In this document: positions 1 to 7,194 of the stretch, in pieces
Layout of the letters: every line of letters begins with the position of its first letter
Position numbering within the stretch: position 1 is the first letter of the stretch
Source: Candidatus Poseidoniaceae archaeon
GTDB lineage: Archaea; Thermoplasmatota; Poseidoniia; Poseidoniales; Poseidoniaceae
Length of the DNA stretch: 12,650 nt
Assembly (NCBI GenBank): GCA_013330015.1
Contig: DUJC01000096.1
Location: 1-12,650, forward strand
Direction of reading: 5' to 3'
Position numbers and translations under genes: made by a program
The notes under the pieces: model-generated
What the model was told of the DNA's origin: nothing
Databases searched by the model: none
What the model saw: the letters and a program-made list of their open reading frames with translations, nothing else

Positions 1-2229
1 CGAAAACTTTCAAACTGGGAACGAGTCGAATATCTTGAATTGAACCGTGAATTGGATTTCTTCTATTTGCCACCTGATTGGGGCGGTGATCCGACTGATC
101 CTTCCCTCATGATGCACGAAACCACACACGTCGTTCGAGCAACAGACGCATGGCACCGGGCCATCATCGATGTCAATGGAAATGTACAGTTTGAAACGGA
201 CAATGCGTTTACCGAATGGGACGGAGATGGCACCGCTGTTGTCGACCTCGATACTGGTGTTGATGCAGGCCACCCAGACTTCGATTACCTTGAACCTTGG
301 ACAGGTGAGAAAGTCATCTACTCTGCAAAATGGAATGGCGTTTGGACAGAAACCCGAAACTCGGACACATCCTCTGGACACGGAACACACGTGGGTGGAA
401 CCATTGCAGGAAATGGTGATGCATCTGCTGGTCGGAGAGCAGGTGTTGCGAAGGGCGGACAAATGGTCGCATTAGGGACGGGGGATGGCGCATCGATATT
501 TGCTGCAGAACAAGGTCTCGAGTGGACGTTTGAACACTCAATTCCATCGCAAAACCCGTACCATATTCGTGTTGTATCGAATTCATGGGGCACAGACGGT
601 GATTACGATCCGAACGGCGCTATCGCTACAATCACTGACAGACTCACCTTCGAAAATGGTGTTGCCGTTATCTTCGCCGCTTCCAATTCAGGTGGCTCCG
701 GTGGTGGAGGCGAATGTGGTGGAGATTTGCGAACAAATGTCTACGCCAACACGCCTTCCGCCATCTCCGTTGCTGCTCTAACACATGACGGAACCCAGGT
801 CACCTCGTTTTCCTCAAGAGGTTGTATGAATCAACAGCATACGTGGCCCGATGTAGGTGCTCCAGGACGTGACATTTGGGCGACAGCCCCTCGTGGCACC
901 GCCATCGATGCAAGCACTCGGACGCAAGGTGACCTGTACTACATGGCTATCTCTGGTACGTCCATGGCGACCCCCCACGTTGGCGGCATGGCCGGAGTCA
1001 TTCTCGATATCGCTCCATCCTTGGGTGTCGCAGATTATCATCGTGAAGACCACGATGAAGGCGATAGTCTGGTCGGTGGAGAGGGCACTGCTGCATACGG
1101 GCAATTCGACGATTGGGATACAGCCAACTATTCGCGTGTTCACGAACTCGAATTAATCCTCGAATTAACGGCTCGCTACGAAGGAATGGACAATGCATGC
1201 GAAGACGGTAATGACGAAGATTCATGCAACGATATTCCTGAAGAATGTTATCGCTCGGCAACTGGTGAATGCCACGATTGGAGAATTGGTCATGGATTAA
1301 CCGATGTTGATGCAGCTATCGCTTTGGCACGAACGCTTCAACTCATGCGCGACCAGGATGGCGACGGTTTTGTTGATCACCCAGAATACACAGTTTGGGA
1401 TGCATGGGCCATTTACGAATCCATGATGGTTGAAGCATCCATCCCTGTCAATACAGACCGAGTGAGTCATAGTTGGAAGGGCGATTGGAATCATTTCAAC
1501 AACGGTGCTACTGGTGCTGTGTATTACACCGAAGATTCTCATTACGTTTGGATTCCAAATGGTACAACGCAAATGGAGGCTCGCTTCGTTCCAACAGAAT
1601 TTGATTTGGATACTGCACAAGGCGGTGCTCTGCAACTTGAAATCGATCTTGGAGAAGATGGAAGCAACGACGCACAAGGAGCGTGCACACGTGTCTCGGA
1701 TGCTTGGATTTGCGATCTCGATGTTGAATCATCGCACTGGAACGCATGGGCACATTTCGATGTCACCGGTCAAGCATTCACGTTCCTAGGTATCCTCAAC
1801 GATCCTGAGTTCTTTGAATCTCGAATTCCCTACACGGTGGATGTTACACTCACGTTGGATTTGAGTCAACCTGTCGACATTTCCATCGAGCAACGACCTG
1901 ATTTCTACTCAGACCTCGATCCTGCCTCTCCATCGGATGCGTACGATTCGGAGTACGATGGTATGCTCACTTTCACTCGACCAGTGTACGACCAACAAGC
2001 CGTTGCAGCAATGATTCAACCGAAGGAAGTTGTCACAGACGATGGCGAGGTAGGCTTCTTCTCCGCTCTAGGAGATTTGTTTTCTGATTACTTCGGGGCT
2101 GCAAGTTTCTTCTTCTTGTTCGTTCTTTTGAGTGCCCTTGGAATTGGGTATCTCGTGCGCTCGAGCCGAATTGATGATACCAAAATGTTGGTCTCTACAT
2201 CCGTAGATGCTGAACTTATTGAAGATTAG
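1..2229 (+). CDS. Membrane-anchored subtilisin-like serine protease (S8), 5' end missing
   Basis: Extracellular subtilase that probably cleaves proteins outside the cell while tethered to the membrane. The frame is open from base 1, so the signal peptide and most of any propeptide lie outside the window; 742 residues are visible. Numbering from the in-frame TTG at 40, which is not the true start, the catalytic Asp is D71 (DTGVD), the His is H114 (GHGTHVGG), the oxyanion Asn is N216 (AASNSGG) and the nucleophile is S308 (GTSMATPH). All are intact, so the enzyme should be active. After the catalytic domain come an acidic Cys-containing stretch (about 395-415), an EF-hand-like calcium loop DQDGDGFVDHPEY (about 438-450), and a beta-rich region. 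A single membrane helix (about 686-706) is followed by a short Arg/Ser-containing cytoplasmic tail. This matches a protein anchored by its C-terminus. The stop overlaps the stop of the convergent neighbour. The family is certain; the substrate is unknown. Confidence 0.95.
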   Translation, partial: RKLSNWERVEYLELNRELDFFYLPPDWGGDPTDPSLMMHETTHVVRATDAWHRAIIDVNGNVQFETDNAFTEWDGDGTAVVDLDTGVDAGHPDFDYLEPWTGEKVIYSAKWNGVWTETRNSDTSSGHGTHVGGTIAGNGDASAGRRAGVAKGGQMVALGTGDGASIFAAEQGLEWTFEHSIPSQNPYHIRVVSNSWGTDGDYDPNGAIATITDRLTFENGVAVIFAASNSGGSGGGGECGGDLRTNVYANTPSAISVAALTHDGTQVTSFSSRGCMNQQHTWPDVGAPGRDIWATAPRGTAIDASTRTQGDLYYMAISGTSMATPHVGGMAGVILDIAPSLGVADYHREDHDEGDSLVGGEGTAAYGQFDDWDTANYSRVHELELILELTARYEGMDNACEDGNDEDSCNDIPEECYRSATGECHDWRIGHGLTDVDAAIALARTLQLMRDQDGDGFVDHPEYTVWDAWAIYESMMVEASIPVNTDRVSHSWKGDWNHFNNGATGAVYYTEDSHYVWIPNGTTQMEARFVPTEFDLDTAQGGALQLEIDLGEDGSNDAQGACTRVSDAWICDLDVESSHWNAWAHFDVTGQAFTFLGILNDPEFFESRIPYTVDVTLTLDLSQPVDISIEQRPDFYSDLDPASPSDAYDSEYDGMLTFTRPVYDQQAVAAMIQPKEVVTDDGEVGFFSALGDLFSDYFGAASFFFLFVLLSALGIGYLVRSSRIDDTKMLVSTSVDAELIED

Positions 2230-3371
2230 AGGGGGTTCTGTGGTGCTTCTTTTGGAGCACTACTCGGCATCGATTCAAGGTCTTCGAACGTCAGTTGTCC
2301 TGTGTGAATTTCTTCAATTTCCTGAAGCCGCTCTGCCATCGGCTTCCGAACAATAAATTCGATGCGCCCTTTGCTTCGTGTCAAATCGTAGGAAAGCGGG
2401 TCAAGTGCTTCGATGACCTGTTGTTCGAACGATCGTTGGACTTTTCGTCCTCTCCATATTGAATACCCCCATTGATATGCAATCCCCACGATGGCCGCAC
2501 CGTAGAGGATGGCAAGGAAGGTTGCAGCAAACAAGGCGGCATTTCCTCCACGTGCTTCCTCAAGCAAATCTCGGCCAAGAAGGAAAATCAAACCAACACC
2601 GACCAAAGGTTTGAGCAACGATTCTACCCACTGATCAATCGGTATGAGCCGACCTTTGGAAGGGTCAACAAAGACAAGGTCTGTTTCAAACGCTGTTGAT
2701 AGTACACCGACCAGTGCCAACAGTGCGATGTACAACAAGGAGGAGAGAATTATTTCTGTTCCAAAGTTCTCCAACTTGAAGATCCAATGGACAATCAAAT
2801 AGGCGAACAATCCCAAAAATACACCGCGTGGTACTCTGTGAAAGTGCTCGATATGCTGTGAAAATTCAGTGTAATTTCGCTCTTGTGCAGGATTGCCACG
2901 GTGAGCTTGCGGGATGTGGATGATTTGCCAGTGCATCGTTCGCTCAACGAGGCTCATGATTCGGATTAAGATGCGACGCCTGATTAGGACAAATTCAACC
3001 AAAAGAATCACAGGGAGACCAACCAGCATGACTGGAAGGGCTACGATGAATGCGAGTGGAAAAATAATCAGCGCTGGAAGGATAAGGAAATGGGAAATCG
3101 ATAACGGATTCAATATGTCTGCCTCAATCAATCGTTGTCGTGATGGAGTAATTCTCAAGCTTCGAGCAACATCGTTCAGTGAATGTCTGTAACTTTCCAA
3201 TTGTCTGCCAGAGTCAATGATTTGTCGTACGTTTGTTCGGTATTCGGATTCTTCGTGACTTCCACCGATCCAATATTGCCACATAAAGCGGAGTGGTATT
3301 GCTGTCAAAACAGGCACAGAGAGGATGCCTAAAGCCCAGATAAGTGATTGGATATCAACCTCTGCTGCCAT
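2226..3371 (-). CDS. Multi-pass membrane protein of unknown function
   Basis: I do not recognise this 381-residue protein. Hydrophobic segments lie at about residues 7-28, 95-131 (long enough for two helices), 183-200, 207-226, 252-268 and 277-300, suggesting about seven membrane spans. A soluble basic/acidic loop at about 40-90 and another at 132-180 separate the first helices. The C-terminal tail of roughly 80 residues (from about 305) is charged and cytoplasm-like. The ORF extends upstream to 3518, but that extension would run across the start of the divergent serA gene. I chose the ATG at 3371 because the hydrophobic N-terminus begins there and an AGTGAG lies 4 bases upstream. An intermediate ATG at 3473 would overlap the serA start and is less likely. 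The stop shares bases with the protease stop (TTAG at 2226-2229). No transporter signature or catalytic motif was seen. Confidence 0.75.
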   Translation of the reverse strand: MAAEVDIQSLIWALGILSVPVLTAIPLRFMWQYWIGGSHEESEYRTNVRQIIDSGRQLESYRHSLNDVARSLRITPSRQRLIEADILNPLSISHFLILPALIIFPLAFIVALPVMLVGLPVILLVEFVLIRRRILIRIMSLVERTMHWQIIHIPQAHRGNPAQERNYTEFSQHIEHFHRVPRGVFLGLFAYLIVHWIFKLENFGTEIILSSLLYIALLALVGVLSTAFETDLVFVDPSKGRLIPIDQWVESLLKPLVGVGLIFLLGRDLLEEARGGNAALFAATFLAILYGAAIVGIAYQWGYSIWRGRKVQRSFEQQVIEALDPLSYDLTRSKGRIEFIVRKPMAERLQEIEEIHTGQLTFEDLESMPSSAPKEAPQNPL

Positions 3372-3471
3372 AGGCTCACTGGACCATCCCAGTTTTCTCC
3401 TTCCTATGAATCCATTGTGAAAAAATCGAAGCGAACCCAATGTTCTAACACCTCTTCGATAAGCATCAACC
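3372..3471. promoter_or_regulatory. Divergent intergenic region between membrane protein and serA
   Basis: These 100 bases separate two divergent start codons and must hold both promoters. An A-run, GTGAAAAAATCG (about 3417-3428), lies roughly 45-55 bases upstream of the serA ATG and is the most AT-rich element, but it is not a clear archaeal TATA box. No GGTG-type ribosome binding site precedes the serA ATG, so that transcript may be leaderless or nearly so. The promoter placement is inference. Confidence 0.3.
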
Positions 3472-4458
3472 ATGCGAAGAGTAGCCGTAACCGACGGTAT
3501 GGCGCAAGAGGCCGTCAAGAAACTCGAAAGTGCTGGTTGCGAGGTTGTTCAGGATTTCATCGAACACGATCAACTGGTTGATGGGGCATTGGCTGATTTC
3601 GATGCAATCATTGTTCGCAGTGCAACCAAACTGACGAAAGAGATGTTGGACGCAAGTCAACCTCGGTTGAAGGTGGTTGCACGTGCAGGCGTCGGTGTCG
3701 ATAACATCGACCTTGACGCAGCCTCTCGTCTAGGCCTGCCGGTCGTCAACGCACCTCGTGCGAGTACCCAGAGCGTCGTGGAACTCACCGTTGGACATTT
3801 GCTGTCTTCGCTTCGATTCATCCCACGTGCCGATCGATTATTACGTGATGGTGTATGGGCAAAAAAGGAACTTAAAGGAACAGAACTCTACGGAAAAAGG
3901 CTCGGCCTCGTTGGTTTCGGAAGGATTGCACAAGGTGTTGCAAACGTCGCTCAGGCGTTTGGAATGGAGGTTCATTCTTACGATCCCTATCTTCCACTTG
4001 CCATCGCAAAGAAGGCAGGTGTGACGATGCACAAGAACGTCGACAATCTCTTCAAAACATGCACGCATATCTCCATTCACTGCAACTTGACTGATGAAAC
4101 ACATCATCTTGTCAATCAAAAGCGCATCAGGATGATGCCCGGCGTCGATCCGTTCAATCTCAAATGTGGCAATCATGTCGTCAACTGCGCCCGAGGAGGT
4201 ATCGTTGATGAAGATGCAGCTTTTGAAGCACTTGAATCTGGACAATTGTTGTCCTTGGCCCTTGACGTCTTCGAACACGAGCCAGTTGATTCCACATCTC
4301 CTCTTCTTCAACATCCAAATTTCCATGGTACGCCTCATATCGGTGCTGCTACCATCGAAGCACAGCGACGTGTAGGGCTTGATATCGTCGATGCCGTTCT
4401 CACTGTTTTGGATGGTGGCATGGCCGAAACCACTGTCAATCGAAGCGATCTTTCCTGA
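3472..4458 (+). CDS. serA: D-3-phosphoglycerate dehydrogenase, short form without ACT domain
   Basis: NAD-dependent enzyme that oxidises 3-phosphoglycerate to 3-phosphohydroxypyruvate, the first step of serine synthesis, in the cytoplasm. The 328 residues form a complete D-isomer-specific 2-hydroxyacid dehydrogenase. The N-terminal substrate-binding part carries RAGVGVDNID (71-80), typical of SerA. The Rossmann motif GFGRIA is at 148-153, followed by a plausible NAD-selecting acidic residue D171 after the second strand. The catalytic triad is R241 (CARGG), E270 (FEHEP) and H289 (PHIGA). Other family members (glyoxylate reductase, lactate dehydrogenase) are possible, but RAGVG and NAPRASTQSVVELT favour SerA. 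It lacks the C-terminal regulatory ACT domain of long SerA proteins, so serine feedback through ACT is not expected. A loop before the catalytic Arg (about 223-236) is roughly 9 residues longer than usual. It stands alone, divergent from the membrane protein. Confidence 0.88.
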   Translation: MRRVAVTDGMAQEAVKKLESAGCEVVQDFIEHDQLVDGALADFDAIIVRSATKLTKEMLDASQPRLKVVARAGVGVDNIDLDAASRLGLPVVNAPRASTQSVVELTVGHLLSSLRFIPRADRLLRDGVWAKKELKGTELYGKRLGLVGFGRIAQGVANVAQAFGMEVHSYDPYLPLAIAKKAGVTMHKNVDNLFKTCTHISIHCNLTDETHHLVNQKRIRMMPGVDPFNLKCGNHVVNCARGGIVDEDAAFEALESGQLLSLALDVFEHEPVDSTSPLLQHPNFHGTPHIGAATIEAQRRVGLDIVDAVLTVLDGGMAETTVNRSDLS

Positions 4459-4520
4459 CCATTTTCACTTTTCAGAAGGGGTTCGCACAACGCTTCACTA
4501 GCGTTCGTCGTTCCAACACT
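4459..4520. promoter_or_regulatory. Intergenic gap upstream of the small protein-PolB2 pair
   Basis: This 62-base gap follows the serA stop. It begins with a pyrimidine-rich stretch (CATTTTCACTTTTC, about 4460-4473) that could serve as an archaeal T-rich terminator for serA. It then holds a perfect inverted repeat (separate entry) just before the next ATG. Any promoter for the polymerase pair must be here, unless the pair is read through from serA. No obvious TATA box or ribosome binding site was found. Confidence 0.35.
4489..4505. repeat. Inverted repeat AACGCT-N5-AGCGTT before the PolB2 operon
   Basis: A perfect 6-base inverted repeat (4489-4494 and 4500-4505) with a 5-base spacer ends 15 bases before the start of the 97-aa gene. 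It could be a repressor operator or a hairpin in the leader RNA. An arm of this length occurs by chance fairly often in a gap this size, so only its position makes it notable. Confidence 0.35.
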
Positions 4521-4814
4521 ATGGGACGAACTGTACCAACTTGGCGAGGACGCGTTGAACAAGAGATCGAAATTCTCGTACCGTACCGGCGTGCACTATC
4601 GCATGAGGATCGCTGTCGTTTTGATGCGATGCTCCATGATGTTCGAATGCGTCGAGCAGCAGGCGGCATGCTTCCTGCGCACGAGGCGTGGAGGCCGATG
4701 CTCTTGTCGATGATTCTCGGCGCTCATGAACGAATTCAAGCGCTTGAACAGTGTGTTACGTCTCTTCAACAACACATTTTGTCTTTGGGTGGAGACGAGC
4801 ATGAGCAGCACTAG
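4521..4814 (+). CDS. Small conserved-looking protein coupled to PolB2
   Basis: A 97-residue basic, helical protein that I cannot assign to a named family with confidence. It opens with MGRTVPTWRGRVEQE, continues with an Arg/Asp/His-rich segment (RRALSHEDRCRFDAML, about 23-38; VRMRRAAGG about 41-49), then an amphipathic helix with heptad-like Leu/Ile spacing (about 59-90, LLSMILGAHERIQALEQ), and a short acidic tail. The last helix could form a coiled coil for dimerisation or partner binding. From memory, similar small proteins beginning MGRT.PT occur in haloarchaea; I could not check this. Its stop codon lies 14 bases inside the PolB2 frame and the PolB2 ribosome binding site lies within this gene, so the two should be translationally coupled. 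That suggests a partner or accessory subunit of the polymerase. No membrane segment, catalytic motif or clear DNA-binding fold was seen. Confidence 0.75.
   Translation: MGRTVPTWRGRVEQEIEILVPYRRALSHEDRCRFDAMLHDVRMRRAAGGMLPAHEAWRPMLLSMILGAHERIQALEQCVTSLQQHILSLGGDEHEQH
4788..4792 (+). promoter_or_regulatory. Ribosome binding site GGTGG for PolB2
   Basis: GGTGG lies inside the end of the 97-aa gene, 8 bases before the ATG at 4801. It matches the archaeal anti-16S pattern and sets the PolB2 start at 4801 rather than at the upstream in-frame ATG at 4726, which has no such site and would add 25 residues unlike any polymerase N-terminus. Confidence 0.6.
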
Positions 4815-7194
4815 TGGCTGGATTTTGGACGCCCATCTTTGCTCAGCACAACTCGAAATGCTGGTATGGATTGTGACTGAGCAAGGCTCCGTTGTTTCAT
4901 TTCGTGAGCCTTGGCATCCTACACTTCATGTCGCCGGAAGTTCATCAGATCTCGAGCACCTCGTCGAATGGTTGTCGCAGCCAGAACTCTGGATTCGATA
5001 CGGTCTGCAACGTTATGCCTTCGAGAGAAAGCGACCCGAATTGGGTTCCTTCGATACGGAACGTATGCTTGCACTTACGCTTGAATCGTGTGCTACATTA
5101 CGCGCTCTCGCCGAACACATCGATGCGCGTGGTGAGCATGTTCGATACAACCTCTATTCCGTAGATGTTCGAGCTGAACAGCAATATCTCACTTCAAAGC
5201 GATTGACCATTGGTTCACCTGTGTCTCTCGAAAACAACCACCTTTCGCTCTTGGAAAGAGACGTTCAACGACGTGACTGGCGATGTTGTCGACTTGAGGT
5301 TGTTCTCGAGGAGGTTGGTCAAGGAGAAACCCTGTGTCGCCAGCCAACACGTGTTCTCGTTACACCATGCGATACGTCTGGCAACGTCACAGGGCCACAA
5401 GCTGCTTTTTTTCTGCAGCAATCCTCATCTCTCCAACAATTGGAACAGTGGTTTCGAAAGTATGATCCGGATCTTGTGCTGTCGTTGCGTGGCAATACCG
5501 AAGGCTTTCCACATCTGTTGCGTTACGTTGAAGCCAAACATACAGCGATCTGTCTTGGACGAAACCAGACTCCTCTGAGACAGATTGGTCAAACGAGGAT
5601 TCTTTCGTCCTATGGGCAGGTGTTGCGAAGCGATCCTCAGTTCCCGCTCGAAGGTCGTATTCATATCGATCTTTCGTCAAGTTTCATGTTTCGAGAAGGG
5701 GGGCTCGATGGACTGTACGAACTTGCGCGTGTTTCTGCAACACGAATCAGTGATGCCTCAAGGAAATCTCCGGGTTCGGTCATCAGTGCGATACAATATC
5801 GAGTAGCAATGGAAGATGGTGTGCTTGTTCCGTGGAAAAAGACGCGTCCTGAAGATACCAAGTCAGCATGGGATTTGTTGCAATCTGATCGAGGAGGGCT
5901 CTACTTAGACAGCCGACCTGGTGTCTATGCCAACGTCATCGAACTCGATTTTGCAAGTCTCTTTCCAAGCATCATTGCAACACGTAACATCTCTCCTGAG
6001 ACCCTGAATTGCAGTTGTTGTCAACCGGCGAAGAACACCACGCCACTCCCTCTTCACCCGGATGAAGCCAAAAAGCGGTTTCAATTGCAACAGCAGCAAT
6101 GGAAATCAGCAAGTCTTGCTTTTCCTCAACAGTGCTCAAATGCGTTTCAGGTCCCTGAGTTGATGACGCATACATGTGGTCGCAGGCACGGTTTTCTCGG
6201 CCGAGTCGTTGCACCTCTCATCGAACGCCGTCGGCAACTCAAGCAGCAAATTGTCGTTAAGGGTGATGCAGCAGATCGTCAGCAGAACGCTCTCAAATGG
6301 CTTCTTGTCACGTGTTTTGGTTACACAGGATATCGAAACGCTCGCTTCGGTCGTATTGAAGCACATGAAGCTATATGTGCTTGGGCTCGTGAACTTCTCT
6401 TGCAGACCATCGATTGTGCCCAAGAACGTGGTTGGGAAGTGTTGCATGCCATTGTCGATTCCATCTGGATCCGTGATCGAGAGGGCCGTTCTCTCGAAGA
6501 GCAGCATCAATCGGCGATGGATCTCTCGAACCATGTGCACAAAATGACGGGCATTCCTCTCGAATACGAAGCAACGTACCGCTGCATCGCTTTCCTCCCA
6601 AGCAGGGTGCACAGCGGTGGTTCACTTACGAAGTATTGGGCATATGGCGAGAATGGAATGAAGATTCGAGGCCTTGAGTTGCGGCAACATTCGACGTGTC
6701 CTTGGGTTGCTCAACTGCAAACACGGGCGTTGGAAATGCTGGCGGAAACCGAGGATTTGGTCGATGGCATTCCAAGTTATCGTGTACAATGCCACATTCA
6801 ACGTCTTCTCCTCGACGAAGTGCAGCGTCTTGAGCACCATCAGGTGCGTGCAAAGAATTTGCTCATTGCCCAACGAATCTCTCGAAGGCCCTCTGCGAAT
6901 TCCTCACAAACCGTGGCTATGTTGGCCTATCAGCGCTCGGAGTCGCTCGGTTATCCTCTGGAATTGGCTTCAAAAGTACGTTTTGTTGTGTGCACAAAAG
7001 ATGCCATCAATCCGTTGCAACGTGTTGTTCTTGCACGGGAATGTGAACACTTGGATGGTCCACTTCGGCGCATCGATGTCGATTACTACCGTCGACTTGC
7101 TGTGCGGGCAATATGGTCGGTTCTCGCTCCGTTTGGTTGGTCGGAAGAGCAGCTGCTTGAGCCGCCAGTCGCTCGGTTGGAACAATGGATGTAA
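4801..7194 (+). CDS. Archaeal family B DNA polymerase, PolB2 group, with degraded active sites
   Basis: A 797-residue family B polymerase, normal length for archaea, with N-terminal, exonuclease-like, palm, fingers and thumb regions. Motif A is intact (D383 in DFASLFPSII). Motif B keeps K499 but reads VTCFG (503-507) where NSxYG is usual. Motif C reads HAIVDS (549-554): D553 is kept, but the position of the other catalytic Asp is I551. In the exonuclease region Exo I reads CRLEV (163-167) instead of DIE, and Exo II reads TEGFP (233-237) with Gly in place of Asp, so proofreading should be lost. Cysteines C404, C406, C407, C445 and C459 between motifs A and B could bind a metal. These changes match the archaeal PolB2 group (Sulfolobus Dpo2), which is linked to DNA damage tolerance rather than replication. 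It may be a weak or error-prone polymerase, or a scaffold. It shares an operon with the 97-aa protein and is convergent with a RecA-like ATPase. Confidence 0.9.
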   Translation: MSSTSGWILDAHLCSAQLEMLVWIVTEQGSVVSFREPWHPTLHVAGSSSDLEHLVEWLSQPELWIRYGLQRYAFERKRPELGSFDTERMLALTLESCATLRALAEHIDARGEHVRYNLYSVDVRAEQQYLTSKRLTIGSPVSLENNHLSLLERDVQRRDWRCCRLEVVLEEVGQGETLCRQPTRVLVTPCDTSGNVTGPQAAFFLQQSSSLQQLEQWFRKYDPDLVLSLRGNTEGFPHLLRYVEAKHTAICLGRNQTPLRQIGQTRILSSYGQVLRSDPQFPLEGRIHIDLSSSFMFREGGLDGLYELARVSATRISDASRKSPGSVISAIQYRVAMEDGVLVPWKKTRPEDTKSAWDLLQSDRGGLYLDSRPGVYANVIELDFASLFPSIIATRNISPETLNCSCCQPAKNTTPLPLHPDEAKKRFQLQQQQWKSASLAFPQQCSNAFQVPELMTHTCGRRHGFLGRVVAPLIERRRQLKQQIVVKGDAADRQQNALKWLLVTCFGYTGYRNARFGRIEAHEAICAWARELLLQTIDCAQERGWEVLHAIVDSIWIRDREGRSLEEQHQSAMDLSNHVHKMTGIPLEYEATYRCIAFLPSRVHSGGSLTKYWAYGENGMKIRGLELRQHSTCPWVAQLQTRALEMLAETEDLVDGIPSYRVQCHIQRLLLDEVQRLEHHQVRAKNLLIAQRISRRPSANSSQTVAMLAYQRSESLGYPLELASKVRFVVCTKDAINPLQRVVLARECEHLDGPLRRIDVDYYRRLAVRAIWSVLAPFGWSEEQLLEPPVARLEQWM

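Noticed and set aside
1144..1170. Short tandem-like repeat CTCGAATTAA in the protease gene
   Set aside because: Two imperfect copies encode Glu-Leu-rich helix residues; this is ordinary coding redundancy.
3372..3518. Upstream extension of the membrane protein frame to 3518
   Set aside because: It would run across the serA start and promoter, and the added residues are basic and unlike the hydrophobic N-terminus starting at 3371.
3841..4338. 165-codon antisense frame inside serA
   Set aside because: serA is well conserved across this interval and the antisense product has no family character or start signals.
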